64,000 bases of DNA from assembly GCA_016933835.1 (NCBI GenBank), contig JAFGAC010000002.1, positions 140,041 through 204,040 of the forward strand, in the 5' to 3' direction. The position numbers and the translations under genes were made by a program. The notes under the pieces were generated by a model. It did not search any database and was not told the DNA's origin. It worked only from the letters and a program-made list of their open reading frames with translations. The DNA is from Clostridiales bacterium (lineage in GTDB: Bacteria; Bacillota; Clostridia; Peptostreptococcales; Acidaminobacteraceae). Below, in pieces: positions 23,290 to 32,950 of this stretch. The first letter of the stretch is position 1. Each line of letters begins with the position of its first letter.

Positions 23290-25050
23290 ATGAAAAGATT
23301 TAAAATACTGCCATTATTATTAATATTGGTGATGATTGTTAGTGTTGGATGTGCTGCATCACAGCCAGTAGAGGAAACACAAGTAGTTATTGAAAAAACT
23401 GAAGAACCTGCAGTGACGGAAACACCTGATGCAAGTGCAATTGAAAGTGCGGCAACTGCGTATTTAGTAAATATGCCGGCAGATAATAACATGATTGGCG
23501 CTGCTGATCTATTTGCTAAAATGGATGCTGGAGAAGAAATGTTCATTTTAGACGTAAGAAAACCTGATGTATATGAACAAGGCCATCTAAAAGGAGCTGT
23601 AAATCTTCCTTATGGTGCGAATTTTTCAGAAGGTATTTTAAAATTGCCTGCTGATCAACCTATTTATGTCTATTGTTATACAGGACAAACAGCTAATCAA
23701 GTAAATGCTACATTAAATATTTTAGGTTATGATGTTAAATCAATCAAGTATGGCTGGGTATTGGGAATAAGTAAAACTGAAGGATTTGAAGCTTATACAG
23801 AAGTTGAATCAAATGATTTTGCTACTTATGAGACTTTGAATTTTAATCCAGAAGTAATGACTGCAGTTGAAAAATATTTTAGCGATTTAGCAACAGCAGA
23901 AATTCCTAATAACATTATAAGTTCTGAAGCAGCGAGTCAATTGTTAAATGATGACAATTATTATTTCTTGTCTATCAGACAGCAAGCTGACTATGATGCT
24001 GGCCATATTCCAGGAGCGAATAATATTCCTTGGAGTACAAATATGACTGAATCATTCTCAACTTTACCGATGGATAAAAAAATAATTGTAAATTGTTACT
24101 CAGGTCAAACTGCTGGACAAACAATCACAGTTTTAAGATTGTTGGGATACGATGCTGTATCAATCAAGAGCGGCATGGGTACAAGTGTGACAGCACCGAG
24201 TGGATGGGCAAATAAAGGTTTTGAAACGGTGACAACAATATCAGAGGCAGCGGCTGCAGTAATGAACAATAAACCTGATGATTCTTATATGTTAGGTGCG
24301 GCAGATGCGTTTCTAATGATTGAAAATCAAGATGACATGTTTATACTTGATATAAGACAAAATGATGTTTACAGTCAAGGACATCTTAAAGGTGCTGTGA
24401 ACGTACCTTGGGGTCCGGAATTTGCAGCATCAATAGAGAAATTGCCTGCTGATAAGCCGGTATTGGTATACTGCTATTCAGGTCAAACGGCCGGACAAAC
24501 TGTTGGTGTTTTGAATGCATTGGGATATGATGCCAAGTCAATCAAATATGGATGGAATTATGGAATCAGCGTTACAGAAGGTTATGAAGCTTATACTGAA
24601 GTTGAAAGCAATGATTTTGGAAATTTAAATACAAAAGTTTTAAGCGAGCATATGAAGCAAGCGGCAACAAATTATTTTATGGGACTTACAGATGTTGCTG
24701 ATACGATTTATAAAAACTATAAAATAAGTGAAGAAGAAGCGTATAACGCAGCTATGGCAGCAGATGGCAGTACAACATTTGTCGATGTAAGAAACAATGT
24801 GGATTATGTAGCGGGACATATTCCTGGTGCAATCAATATACCTTATGGCACTAGCATGGTTCAAGGGTTCGCAGATCTACCTAAAGATCAAAAGATAATT
24901 GTCAACTGTTATTCAGGTCAAACAGCAGGACAGACAGTAGCTATTATGAGATTGATGGGATATGATGCAGTATCTGTAAATGGCGGAATGGGAACACCTG
25001 CAAATAGTCCAATTGGCTATATATCTCAGGGATATGAGATTGTTCAATAA
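23290..25050 (+). CDS. Four-domain rhodanese lipoprotein
   Basis: A 586-residue lipoprotein (lipobox SVGC, Cys 21) with four rhodanese domains in a row, each with its own active-site cysteine: Cys 129 (CYTGQTANQ), Cys 269, Cys 395 and Cys 540 (all CYSGQTAGQT). The domains alternate as A-B-A-B: 1 and 3 share KYGW and YTEVESNDF after the active loop, 2 and 4 share IIVNCYSG and GMGT. The gene therefore arose by doubling a two-domain unit (period about 270 residues). Each domain also keeps the DxR and GH(L/I)xGA marks. It would sit outside the membrane and move sulfane sulfur. AGGAGG precedes the ATG at 23290. Confidence 0.92.
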   Translation: MKRFKILPLLLILVMIVSVGCAASQPVEETQVVIEKTEEPAVTETPDASAIESAATAYLVNMPADNNMIGAADLFAKMDAGEEMFILDVRKPDVYEQGHLKGAVNLPYGANFSEGILKLPADQPIYVYCYTGQTANQVNATLNILGYDVKSIKYGWVLGISKTEGFEAYTEVESNDFATYETLNFNPEVMTAVEKYFSDLATAEIPNNIISSEAASQLLNDDNYYFLSIRQQADYDAGHIPGANNIPWSTNMTESFSTLPMDKKIIVNCYSGQTAGQTITVLRLLGYDAVSIKSGMGTSVTAPSGWANKGFETVTTISEAAAAVMNNKPDDSYMLGAADAFLMIENQDDMFILDIRQNDVYSQGHLKGAVNVPWGPEFAASIEKLPADKPVLVYCYSGQTAGQTVGVLNALGYDAKSIKYGWNYGISVTEGYEAYTEVESNDFGNLNTKVLSEHMKQAATNYFMGLTDVADTIYKNYKISEEEAYNAAMAADGSTTFVDVRNNVDYVAGHIPGAINIPYGTSMVQGFADLPKDQKIIVNCYSGQTAGQTVAIMRLMGYDAVSVNGGMGTPANSPIGYISQGYEIVQ

Positions 25051-25063
25051 GAAATTCTAGAAG

Positions 25064-25085
25064 AGCGGCCTAGGCCGCTTTTTTT
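25064..25085 (+). terminator. Terminator of the rhodanese operon
   Basis: AGCGGCC / GGCCGCT with a two-base centre (25064-25079) is followed by at least six T residues. Confidence 0.88.
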
Positions 25086-25133
25086 AATGCATATGATTTA
25101 TTTATTGAAATCTGTTATCAATAATAATTATTA

Positions 25134-25280
25134 ATACACATATTGTGTATAAGTGATATGTTTTTGTGGATAAAAAAAGCCGTTAAAGCTCGCATTTATA
25201 AGCGATGATCTTTAAATCCACATGTTTGTGCATAATATGTGGATAACATTATCAGTGAATTCCTGTTGCATAGTGGATAA
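25134..25280 (+). other. Cluster of DnaA-box-like nonamers
   Basis: The 434-base gap between the rhodanese operon and the FecR gene holds repeated TGTGGATAA (the reverse of the DnaA box TTATCCACA). Exact copies are at 25165-25173 and 25238-25246. One-mismatch copies are at 25144-25152 (TGTGTATAA), 25227-25235 (TGTGCATAA) and 25272-25280 (AGTGGATAA). All five face the same way, within 137 bases. A perfect palindrome ATACACATATTGTGTAT (25134-25150) overlaps the first, and a very AT-rich stretch (about 25300-25350) follows. No dnaA or dnaN gene is near. Origin, DnaA titration or DnaA-regulated promoter are the options. Confidence 0.5.
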
Positions 25281-25484
25281 AAAAACTACTGTGTACTATA
25301 AGTCGAATATTATTTTTTAATAAGGGTATTGCTTAAATAATTAAATGCATAAGAGGGACTTGCCATGGGGAATGTGATCAATTAAATAGAATAAATGATT
25401 TTCGTAATGAAAAATTCAAAACAGGAAAGTTTATTTAACAACAATAAAGTTAAAATAGGTTAAATAAATGAGAAAGGTGATTTT

Positions 25485-26816
25485 ATGAAGAAAAATATTA
25501 TTTTAAAGATATTGATAACTTGTATTATGATGTTTTGGTTTGTGACACCTGTTATGGCTTCTCCTATTGATAAGTATGCTGAACCTGTACCAATCCTTTC
25601 TTCGGGCAGTTTTGTCTGCGAAACATGGATTGATACAACTTTGGATTCTTTCAATGTAGGGGGTGCTGGCGTCAATCTTACTGGTGCAGATTGGAGCTTT
25701 AGCCAAGGATTTGTCCAATACAATCTAACCGGTACTTTTATGCAAGGTTTTACAATTTCGCTTGATATATCAGGAACTATGGGGGCGATGGGATACAAGA
25801 TGGAACACACTGGCAATGATTTGTATATGTATATGAAATGCTACGATGTCCACGGAAATGAACTTGAAGATTTGACTCAAGTTATTCAAATTGATGACAG
25901 TATGTCAGCAACTCTTTCTGACACTGTCTCAGTGCAGGTTCCCAATTATGTGAAAGAAGTTGAGCTGTATGGTGCTTTTACTTGTTCGTGGACTACGCCA
26001 GCTTCTCGAGCGAGTGAAATGGTCGGTGTAAAAGTAGTTTTAGAGTCTGAATCAGAACCTGTAGAACAAGTAGCATCCCCTGTAATTACACCAAGTGAAC
26101 CTGTTCCAGAACTTGAGTATGATCCAGATTGGTTTTCTCCGGAAAACTATGATGAAAACAGTATTGTAAGGTTTGGCGATCTGCATGGAGAGGTTCTTGT
26201 CAAGAGATACGGTGAAGATGATGATGCCTATGTTTTTGCTTCATTGGACACTCCACTGCATCATGGAGATGTAATCAAGACATTGCCTAGAAGTGGTGCA
26301 ATTTTATCTTTTTCTGACATGTCAAGCTTCGTGATGAAAGAAGACACAATCATTGTTCTTGATATTAAAAATGAGAGAGAGAGCAAAATAGGTCTTGTAG
26401 CTGGAAACATATGGATCAACCTTAAAAAGATGGTGGAAGATGGCAGCATGGAAGTAGAGATGAGTCAAGCAGTTGCAGGAATAAAAGGAACGACTTTTAT
26501 CTGTGAAGAAAAAGGAGGAGTTTCAACGCTTAAAGTATTCGAAGGAACAGTAGAACTGACACCTAAGAACGGTGATGCGATGGTCAAGGTTAATGGTGGA
26601 GAAATGATTGTCGCAAGCTACGAAGGACTTGGAAAACTTGCTAAACTTGATGTGGAATCTGAGCTTCAGACTTTGGATAAAAACACACGTAAGATAACAG
26701 AAGAAAGAATGGCAGAGAGCAAGAGCGGTTTAGGAATCGGAAGCATCATCTTAATTATGACTGCATTAGTATTGACTGTTGGAGTTGCGATTTTTATTCT
26801 TAAAAAGAAAAGATGA
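25485..26816 (+). CDS. Exported FecR-domain protein with C-terminal membrane anchor
   Basis: A 443-residue surface protein. It has a signal peptide (hydrophobic core to about residue 25, cleavage likely after VMA), a first beta-rich domain of unknown type (about 30-180), a Pro/Glu linker (SEPVEQVASPVITPSEPVPELE), and a FecR domain (about 225-370). The FecR domain shows GDVIKTLPRSGAILSFSDMS, LVAGNIWINL, and AVAGIKGTTFICEEKGGVSTLKVFEGTVEL. One transmembrane helix (about 418-438) ends in KKKR. The family senses or binds at the cell surface, but the ligand is not known. The ribosome site is AAAGGTGA. Confidence 0.82.
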   Translation: MKKNIILKILITCIMMFWFVTPVMASPIDKYAEPVPILSSGSFVCETWIDTTLDSFNVGGAGVNLTGADWSFSQGFVQYNLTGTFMQGFTISLDISGTMGAMGYKMEHTGNDLYMYMKCYDVHGNELEDLTQVIQIDDSMSATLSDTVSVQVPNYVKEVELYGAFTCSWTTPASRASEMVGVKVVLESESEPVEQVASPVITPSEPVPELEYDPDWFSPENYDENSIVRFGDLHGEVLVKRYGEDDDAYVFASLDTPLHHGDVIKTLPRSGAILSFSDMSSFVMKEDTIIVLDIKNERESKIGLVAGNIWINLKKMVEDGSMEVEMSQAVAGIKGTTFICEEKGGVSTLKVFEGTVELTPKNGDAMVKVNGGEMIVASYEGLGKLAKLDVESELQTLDKNTRKITEERMAESKSGLGIGSIILIMTALVLTVGVAIFILKKKR

Positions 26817-26906
26817 TGTGTGTTTCTGTTTGATATTGCAAGAAAAAAATTCATTTATGAATTCCCCCAAAATTGTGCGTTTTAAGTGGCGGGATATTTC
26901 ATACTG

Positions 26907-26915
26907 TGTTATAAT
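26907..26915 (+). promoter_or_regulatory. Extended -10 promoter of the btu operon
   Basis: TGTTATAAT is an extended -10 element 25 bases before the riboswitch core; no good -35 is visible. Confidence 0.5.
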
Positions 26916-26939
26916 GGCAATGATAAATAAATACGACGT

Positions 26940-27035
26940 TATTTGGTATAGCAACATAACAAGGAAGTCCGGTGAGAATCCGGCGCGGTCCCGCCACTGT
27001 GAAAGCGAAAGCTTAAGCCAGATCTTTGCCAAATA
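26940..27035 (+). promoter_or_regulatory. Cobalamin (B12) riboswitch aptamer
   Basis: The core carries the conserved CCGGTGAGAATCCGG, GCGGTCCCGCCACTGT (B12 box) and AAGCCAGAT blocks. Outer stem P1 is TATTTGG (26940-26946) with CCAAATA (27029-27035). It precedes btuFCD-type genes. Confidence 0.95.
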
Positions 27036-27063
27036 TGACAGTACTTATATTCTCACGCGGATG

Positions 27064-27115
27064 AGGATGTGCTTTAAAATACTTATTGCACTTTCCTGAG
27101 GAAAGTGTTTTTATT
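27064..27115 (+). terminator. Riboswitch expression platform: antiterminator and terminator
   Basis: The terminator is CACTTTCC-TGA-GGAAAGTG (27089-27107) plus a T-rich run. An alternative hairpin, AGGA-t-GTGC (27064-27072) with GCAC-t-TTCCT (27088-27097), uses the left arm of the terminator and would prevent it. This supports control by premature termination when B12 is bound. Confidence 0.8.
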
Positions 27116-27153
27116 TTGGGGTCTTCTTATTCAAAATAATAGGAGGTTGTTGA

Positions 27154-28080
27154 ATGAAAAAAAGAAGTTTATTAGGAATACTGTTATTAGTCATACTATT
27201 GATAGCAGGTTGTTCAAGCAATGTTGAAAAAGTGGATATAGGAGCTGATTCTGTAGAACTTTCACAATATCCGATGACTTTGACAGACAGTTACGGCAGA
27301 GAGGTGACAATTGAATCGGAACCGATGCGTGTTGTTTCCATGGCGCCATCTATTTCGGAGATAATCTATTATCTGGGGGCTTCTGATAAATTGGTGGGAA
27401 GAACGGAATACTGTGACTACCCTGAGGAAATCCAAAATGTAGAGACAGCAGGAAATATGATGGAACCGAATATTGAAAAAATTGTGGAACTCAATCCAGA
27501 TATTGTCATAGCATCGACACATTTTCCTGAAGATGCAGTAACTGCTTTAGAAAACTTGGGAGTGAAAGTAGTAGTCTTTGTACCGGAAGATAGTTTTGAA
27601 GGCGTTTACACAGTGATTTCTGTCGTAGGTAAAATTCTAAATAAAGATGCTGAAGCGGCATCTCATATAGAAACGATGAAATCAACTGTTCAAAGTGTTG
27701 CTGACCGCGTAAGTGGACTAGATAAGAAGTCTGTATATTATGTCATTGGATTTGGCGAGTATGGAGATTATACTGCAGGTGGAGATACTTTTATCAGTGA
27801 CATGATTGAAATGTCAGGCGGTATTAATATTGCTTCAGACGTTTCAGGATGGGGCTACTCACTTGAAAAAATCATAGAAAACAATCCAGATGTGATAATT
27901 ATTTCAAAGTATTATGGCATGAAAGATTCATTTGTAGCAATGGAAGGTTATAACACTCTGGATGCAGTGAAAAATGGCAATGTCATAGAATTAGACATCA
28001 ATAAGATAGACAGACAAGGGCCAAGATTGGCTGAGGGTCTTGAAGATTTGGCGAAAGCGATTCACGGAGCTGATTATTAA
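27154..28080 (+). CDS. btuF: Cobalamin ABC importer binding lipoprotein (BtuF-like)
   Basis: A 308-residue lipoprotein (LIAGCSS lipobox) of the iron-siderophore/B12 binding class: TLTDSYGREVTI, RVVSMAPSISEIIYYLGASDKLVGRTEYCDYP, VELNPDIVIASTHF, and ENNPDVIIISKYY. The B12 riboswitch directly upstream decides cobalamin or a corrinoid precursor as the substrate over siderophores. AGGAGG precedes the ATG. Confidence 0.9.
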   Translation: MKKRSLLGILLLVILLIAGCSSNVEKVDIGADSVELSQYPMTLTDSYGREVTIESEPMRVVSMAPSISEIIYYLGASDKLVGRTEYCDYPEEIQNVETAGNMMEPNIEKIVELNPDIVIASTHFPEDAVTALENLGVKVVVFVPEDSFEGVYTVISVVGKILNKDAEAASHIETMKSTVQSVADRVSGLDKKSVYYVIGFGEYGDYTAGGDTFISDMIEMSGGINIASDVSGWGYSLEKIIENNPDVIIISKYYGMKDSFVAMEGYNTLDAVKNGNVIELDINKIDRQGPRLAEGLEDLAKAIHGADY

Positions 28081-28093
28081 AGGAAGTAATTGA

Positions 28094-29143
28094 ATGAAGG
28101 ATTTAATCAACAGCAGAAAAAAATTTCATGGCTTGGTCTTTTTATATAGTCTGGCGGCGATCGTTATAATGTTGTTATTAGTGACATTAGGAACAGCTCA
28201 TATACCAATTGTCGATATATTGAAAATTGTAGGAAAAAAAATCCCCTTCATCAATCAGGTCATTGACGATTCTAGCATAAGTAATGCCTATAGAACCATT
28301 GTTCTCAATTTGAGGTTTCCAAGGGTAATCATGGCATTTATTGTAGGAGCAGGTCTTTCTAGTTCAGGACTTATATTTCAAGGCGCCTTCAGAAATCCTA
28401 TGGCAGATCCTTATGTGCTGGGAATTTCATCAGGTGCTGCGTTTGGTGCGACGATTGTAATGATTCTTGGACTCAATTTTACACTTTTAAATTTCAATGC
28501 AATATCGATTGGCGCCTTCATAGGTGCTGCTATGACTACGTTTTTCGTTTTTTCAGTGGCTTCATTTCAAAAATCGAAAAACATGACAATGCTTTTGTTG
28601 ACAGGAATTGCAATCAGCTTTTTCTTGTCGTCATTTATTTCACTTTTGATGACACTGAATCGAGACATGATTGAGAATATTTTCTTTTGGACGATGGGAA
28701 GCGTATCGACAGCTTCATGGGATAAAGTAAGTTCAATTATTATCGGTACAGCTATTGGAATTGCGATTTTCATGTATTATTCAACAGAACTCAACATTAT
28801 TTTAACGGGTGAAAGCAATGCGAAAGCTCTGGGTGTCAATGTCAATCGTGTAAGGAAAATATTGTTGTACACGGCTTCCTTTGTATCGGCATTGGCTGTT
28901 TCTGTCAGTGGTATAATTGGTTTTGTCGGTCTTATTATTCCTCATGCCGTACGTTTGGTAATAGGATCTGATAATAGAAAGCTGCTGCCTTTGACGGTTA
29001 TTACAGGTGGTGTATTTCTGGCAATCTCGGATGGTATTGCCAGATCCATCGCGTCACCTATGGAAATTCCACTCGGAGTTATAACTGCTTTTATTGGCAC
29101 GCCATACTTTGTATTTTTATTATTGAGAAAGAAGCTCAGGTGA
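28094..29143 (+). CDS. btuC: Cobalamin ABC importer permease (BtuC/FecCD family)
   Basis: A 349-residue inner-membrane protein with about ten helices. Family marks are LRFPRVIMAFIVGAGLSSSGLIFQG, NPMADPYVLGISSGAAFGA, ALGVNVNRVRK (coupling region) and GLIIPHAVRLVIGSDNRKLLPL. It lies 13 bases after btuF and is read from the same riboswitch. Confidence 0.93.
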   Translation: MKDLINSRKKFHGLVFLYSLAAIVIMLLLVTLGTAHIPIVDILKIVGKKIPFINQVIDDSSISNAYRTIVLNLRFPRVIMAFIVGAGLSSSGLIFQGAFRNPMADPYVLGISSGAAFGATIVMILGLNFTLLNFNAISIGAFIGAAMTTFFVFSVASFQKSKNMTMLLLTGIAISFFLSSFISLLMTLNRDMIENIFFWTMGSVSTASWDKVSSIIIGTAIGIAIFMYYSTELNIILTGESNAKALGVNVNRVRKILLYTASFVSALAVSVSGIIGFVGLIIPHAVRLVIGSDNRKLLPLTVITGGVFLAISDGIARSIASPMEIPLGVITAFIGTPYFVFLLLRKKLR

Positions 29144-29147
29144 TGAT

Positions 29148-29933
29148 ATGAACGCACATGCTTATTCGATAAAAAAATTGAATTTTAAATATGACACCAA
29201 TAGAATGATTCTCAACGATTTGACACTGGATTTTAAAAAAGGACAGATTACAGGAATCATCGGGCCCAATGGTTCTGGAAAAACGACATTGATCAAAAAT
29301 CTTTCTAGAATACTACAACCTGATTCAGGTGAATTGTACCTGTTTGGGAAAGATCTTGCAAAATACAAGCAAAAGGATTTGGCTTTGACAACGGGTGTGG
29401 TATTTCAGGAAAGAGATTCTGAATTTCAATTCACAGTTTTTGATATCGTGATGATGGGTCGCTACCCCTACAAAAAAAAGTTTGAGGTTGAAAATGCAGA
29501 AGACTATGCTATTGTCACAGATGCTCTTGAAAAGACAAATACCTATCAGTATAGAAATCGCTATCTCGATGAGCTGAGTGGTGGCGAAAAACAGCGTGTC
29601 TTGATTGCCAGGGCATTGGCGCAAGAACCGAAGGTATTGATATTGGATGAACCGATTTCACATTTGGATTTGCACTACCAAGTTGAAATTCTGAAGATGA
29701 TACAGGAATTGGCAAAGTTGAAGGACATGTCAATCATCGTTATCCTGCATGATTTGAATTTCGCTTATAAATTCTGTGACCAGTTGATTCTTTTGAATGA
29801 AGGTGCTGTTTTTGATCAGGGAACACCTGAAGAAGTCATAACCAAAGAAAATATCAACACGGTTTATAAAGTTCAAATAGAAATAATAAAAGATTTGAAA
29901 AATAATGGTTATCATATAATTCCTGCTTATTAA
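29148..29933 (+). CDS. btuD: Cobalamin ABC importer ATPase (BtuD/FepC family)
   Basis: A 261-residue ATPase: Walker A GPNGSGKTT, Q-loop FQERDSEFQFTVFDIVMMGRYPY (typical of the BtuD/FepC branch), signature LSGGEKQRVLIARAL, Walker B LILDEPISHLD and switch His in VILHDLNFA. It completes the importer. Confidence 0.93.
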   Translation: MNAHAYSIKKLNFKYDTNRMILNDLTLDFKKGQITGIIGPNGSGKTTLIKNLSRILQPDSGELYLFGKDLAKYKQKDLALTTGVVFQERDSEFQFTVFDIVMMGRYPYKKKFEVENAEDYAIVTDALEKTNTYQYRNRYLDELSGGEKQRVLIARALAQEPKVLILDEPISHLDLHYQVEILKMIQELAKLKDMSIIVILHDLNFAYKFCDQLILLNEGAVFDQGTPEEVITKENINTVYKVQIEIIKDLKNNGYHIIPAY

Positions 29934-29950
29934 AAAGCAGGATTTTTTTA
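29921..29950 (+). terminator. Terminator of the btu operon
   Basis: TCCTGCTT (29921-29928) pairs with AAGCAGGA (29935-29942), followed by seven T residues. The left arm is inside the last codons of btuD. Confidence 0.88.
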
Positions 29951-30280
29951 TTATGAGAAATATAATCATTAGTTCTAATCATTTTGATAATTAGTTGCAA
30001 AATATCTGCAAATGCATGTCATAAAAGTATATAATTATGTTAGGAGAGACGATAAAAGAGGAGGGCTATTCTATAAAATAAGGCATGAAATTCTCGGTAT
30101 TTTTGAAAAATAAGGAATATTTCAATAATATAAAAATATGTTAAAAAGATTTTCAGAAAAGGGATGAATTAAAAAGTGAGAATCGCTTTTATATTCTTAT
30201 TGCTGTTTGTTAACGACATTGCACCGCAACATTTTTTAGAATGAATAGTGCAAAGGATTTCAAGAAAGATAGGTGAATAC
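29951..30280. other. Intergenic region before copA, no clear feature
   Basis: About 330 AT-rich bases. No repeat, riboswitch or strong promoter can be assigned. A 22-codon GTG frame (30176-30244) encodes a short hydrophobic peptide with poor ribosome-site spacing and is not called. No copper-repressor palindrome (CopY or CsoR type) was recognised. Confidence 0.5.
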
Positions 30281-32713
30281 ATGAAGAAAGCTTATGAAAT
30301 TGAAGGAATGACATGTGCATCTTGCTCTAGAGCAGTTGAACGAGCAATAAAAAAATTAGATGGATTGCTGGAGGTTCAAGTCAATTTAATCACCCATTCA
30401 ATGCAAGTTGTGTCAAATGATGAAAAAATAGAAAGTGACCGTATTATAAAAGCAGTTATTGATGCTGGATATAATGCAAAAGAAAAAATAGCGATGAAAG
30501 AAGTAGTTATTCCCATTGATGGGATGACATGTGCCTCTTGTGTCAGAGCTGTAGAAAAAAGCATCCTAAAAATTGAAGGGGTCCAAGAAACGACTGTGAA
30601 TATTGCAACAAATAGAGCGTATGTCAAGTATTCTACTGAAGATACGAGATTATCCGACATAAAAAAAGCAATAGAAAACGCTGGATATAAACCTTTGAAT
30701 ATCATTAAAGAGGAAAATAGAAAAACAATAGATGTACAAGAGATTTCTTATAATAAGATGAAAATTGAGTTAGTCATTGCTTTATTATTCACAATTCCTC
30801 TTTTATATATTGCAATGGGATCAATGATAGGCCTTCCACTTCCTTCATCGATTATTCCATTAAATTATCCTATAAATTTTGCGTTAATTCAAATTGCATT
30901 GACAATACCTGTTATTTTCGTTGGTAGAAATTTTTATAAGATGGGATTTCGAACATTATTAAAAGGTTCACCCAATATGGATTCATTAATAGCAGTAGGC
31001 ACAAGTGCGGCAATTATATACAGTTTTATTTCTGTTTATCAGATTTCGATGGGAAATACACATTTGGTCCATCAGCTGTATTTTGAAACTGGAGCAACTA
31101 TTATAACTTTGATTAAATTGGGAAAGACAATGGAAACGATGGCAAAAGGAAAGACATCAGATGCTATCAATAAATTGATGAATTTAAGGCCAAAAACTGC
31201 GATTATTCTAAGTGGCGACAGTGAGATAGTGTTGCCTGTGGAAGAAATTGAAGTAGGAGATGTTGTTTTGGTAAAGCCAGGAGAAACTATTCCTGTTGAT
31301 GGCATTGTTAAAATAGGCCAAAGTGATGTTGATGAGTCAATGTTGACTGGAGAGAGCATTTCAGTGGATAAAGAAATTGGTGATGAGGTGATTGCTGCAA
31401 GTATCAATGGGAATGGTCGTTTACTCATTGAAGTCAGTAAAATTTATAATGATACATTCATCAATAAAATTATAAAAATTGTTGAAGAGGCACAAACAAA
31501 GAAAGCGCCTGTTACAAGACTAGCTGATATAATTGCAGGCTATTTTGTACCAGCAGTTATTGGAATTGCTATTATTGCAGCGACACTGTGGTTTATCGTT
31601 CAAAAAGATATCAATTTTTCATTGATGATTTTTATATCAGTTCTTGTGATTGCATGTCCGTGCGCACTTGGTTTAGCAACTCCAACAGCAATTATGGTAG
31701 GAACAGGAAAAGGGGCACAAAACAGTATTCTAATCAAGAGTGGTGAAGCTTTAGAGACCCTTCATAAAGTGACGACTGTTGTTTTAGATAAAACAGGAAC
31801 AATAACTGAAGGGAAACCTGTTGTTGAAGAAATTATCACTTTTAATGGATATGATAGTAAGGAAATTTTGAAATATGCTGCTTCACTTGAAAGGTATTCA
31901 GGGCATCCAATAGCGAGAGCAATTATTGAAAAATTTAATCAAACTAAAAATGATTATTATAGCGTAGATCAATTCATAAATATATCAGGTAAGGGTTTGG
32001 TCGGAGAAATAAATCATCAGTCTGTTAAAGTAGGTAGTAAGAAGTTAATTGAGAATCATGAAAATGTAGCAGAAAAATTATATGAAAAAGGTATGACAAT
32101 TGTGTATGTCATGATTGATGAAAAAGTCATTGGTGCTCTGGGAATATCTGACACAATAAAATTAATCAGTATGAGTGCGATTAATAAAATGAAAAAAATG
32201 GGATTAGAAATTATAATGTTGACTGGAGATAACAAAAAATCTGCGCAATATATTGCTGATAATGCAGGTATTGATCATGTGATTTCTGAAGTTCTACCAG
32301 ATGGCAAAGCAGCCGTTATTGATAATCTGAGAAAGGATAATAAAATAGTGGCAATGGTTGGAGACGGCATCAATGACGCGCCGTCTTTAGTAAGGGCAGA
32401 TGTTGGTATTGCAATAGGCACTGGCACTGATATTGCGATTGAATCAGCAGATATCGTTTTAATGAAGAGTGATTTAAATGATGTTGTAAAAGCAATTATT
32501 CTTAGCCAAAAAACAATCAGAAACATCAAGCAAAATTTATTCTGGGCTTTTGGATATAATGTTGCAGGAATTCCGATAGCTGCTGGCGTTCTCTATTTGT
32601 TATTTCATGGACCTTTACTGAATCCGATGATTGCAGCACTGGCGATGAGTTTTAGTTCAGTTTCTGTTGTAACAAACGCACTGCGGCTAAAAAATATTAG
32701 ATTGGAGGGTTAA
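30281..32713 (+). CDS. copA: Copper-exporting P1B-type ATPase
   Basis: An 810-residue membrane ATPase that pumps Cu(I) out of the cell. Two N-terminal heavy-metal-binding domains carry GMTCASC (about residues 9-15 and 80-86). The membrane part has the intramembrane CPC ([12 protein letters not shown]). The cytoplasmic part has TGES, the phosphorylated DKTGT, the SGHPIARAI nucleotide-site HP motif, and [10 protein letters not shown]. The start at 30281 follows AGGTGA; upstream in-frame residues are non-conserved. It is followed after one base by copZ. Confidence 0.95.
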   Translation: MKKAYEIEGMTCASCSRAVERAIKKLDGLLEVQVNLITHSMQVVSNDEKIESDRIIKAVIDAGYNAKEKIAMKEVVIPIDGMTCASCVRAVEKSILKIEGVQETTVNIATNRAYVKYSTEDTRLSDIKKAIENAGYKPLNIIKEENRKTIDVQEISYNKMKIELVIALLFTIPLLYIAMGSMIGLPLPSSIIPLNYPINFALIQIALTIPVIFVGRNFYKMGFRTLLKGSPNMDSLIAVGTSAAIIYSFISVYQISMGNTHLVHQLYFETGATIITLIKLGKTMETMAKGKTSDAINKLMNLRPKTAIILSGDSEIVLPVEEIEVGDVVLVKPGETIPVDGIVKIGQSDVDESMLTGESISVDKEIGDEVIAASINGNGRLLIEVSKIYNDTFINKIIKIVEEAQTKKAPVTRLADIIAGYFVPAVIGIAIIAATLWFIVQKDINFSLMIFISVLVIACPCALGLATPTAIMVGTGKGAQNSILIKSGEALETLHKVTTVVLDKTGTITEGKPVVEEIITFNGYDSKEILKYAASLERYSGHPIARAIIEKFNQTKNDYYSVDQFINISGKGLVGEINHQSVKVGSKKLIENHENVAEKLYEKGMTIVYVMIDEKVIGALGISDTIKLISMSAINKMKKMGLEIIMLTGDNKKSAQYIADNAGIDHVISEVLPDGKAAVIDNLRKDNKIVAMVGDGINDAPSLVRADVGIAIGTGTDIAIESADIVLMKSDLNDVVKAIILSQKTIRNIKQNLFWAFGYNVAGIPIAAGVLYLLFHGPLLNPMIAALAMSFSSVSVVTNALRLKNIRLEG

Positions 32714-32714
32714 A

Positions 32715-32930
32715 ATGAATAAAAAAATTTTGGTTTCAGGTATGACTTGCCACCATTGTGAAATGCGGGTTCAAAAGGCATTGGAAAATGAAGGATTTAC
32801 TGATATAAAAGCTGATAAAAATACGGCAATGGTAAAGCTAACTGATGAAAACAATGTTTCAGATGAGAGAATTATAGCAATTATTGAGGAAGCAGGGTAT
32901 GAAGTTAAAGAAATAATAAAGGATGCCTGA
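32715..32930 (+). CDS. copZ: Copper chaperone CopZ
   Basis: A 71-residue heavy-metal-associated domain protein. The metal motif is GMTCHHCEMRV (CxxC at about residues 11-14). It would deliver Cu(I) to CopA. The His pair between the cysteines (CHHC) differs from the CASC of the CopA domains. Confidence 0.92.
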   Translation: MNKKILVSGMTCHHCEMRVQKALENEGFTDIKADKNTAMVKLTDENNVSDERIIAIIEEAGYEVKEIIKDA

Positions 32931-32950
32931 ATTTAAGCATCCTTTTTTTT
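32918..32950. terminator. Terminator after copZ
   Basis: AAAGGATGC pairs with GCATCCTTT (32918-32945), then T residues. It overlaps the copZ stop and also the stop of the convergent diguanylate cyclase gene. Confidence 0.85.

Noticed and set aside
25051..25484. Calling the DnaA-box cluster an origin of replication
   Set aside because: No dnaA, dnaN, rnpA or rpmH gene is near, so only a cluster of sites is called.
30176..30244. Short GTG frame coding a 22-residue hydrophobic peptide
   Set aside because: Ribosome-site spacing is poor and nothing else supports it.
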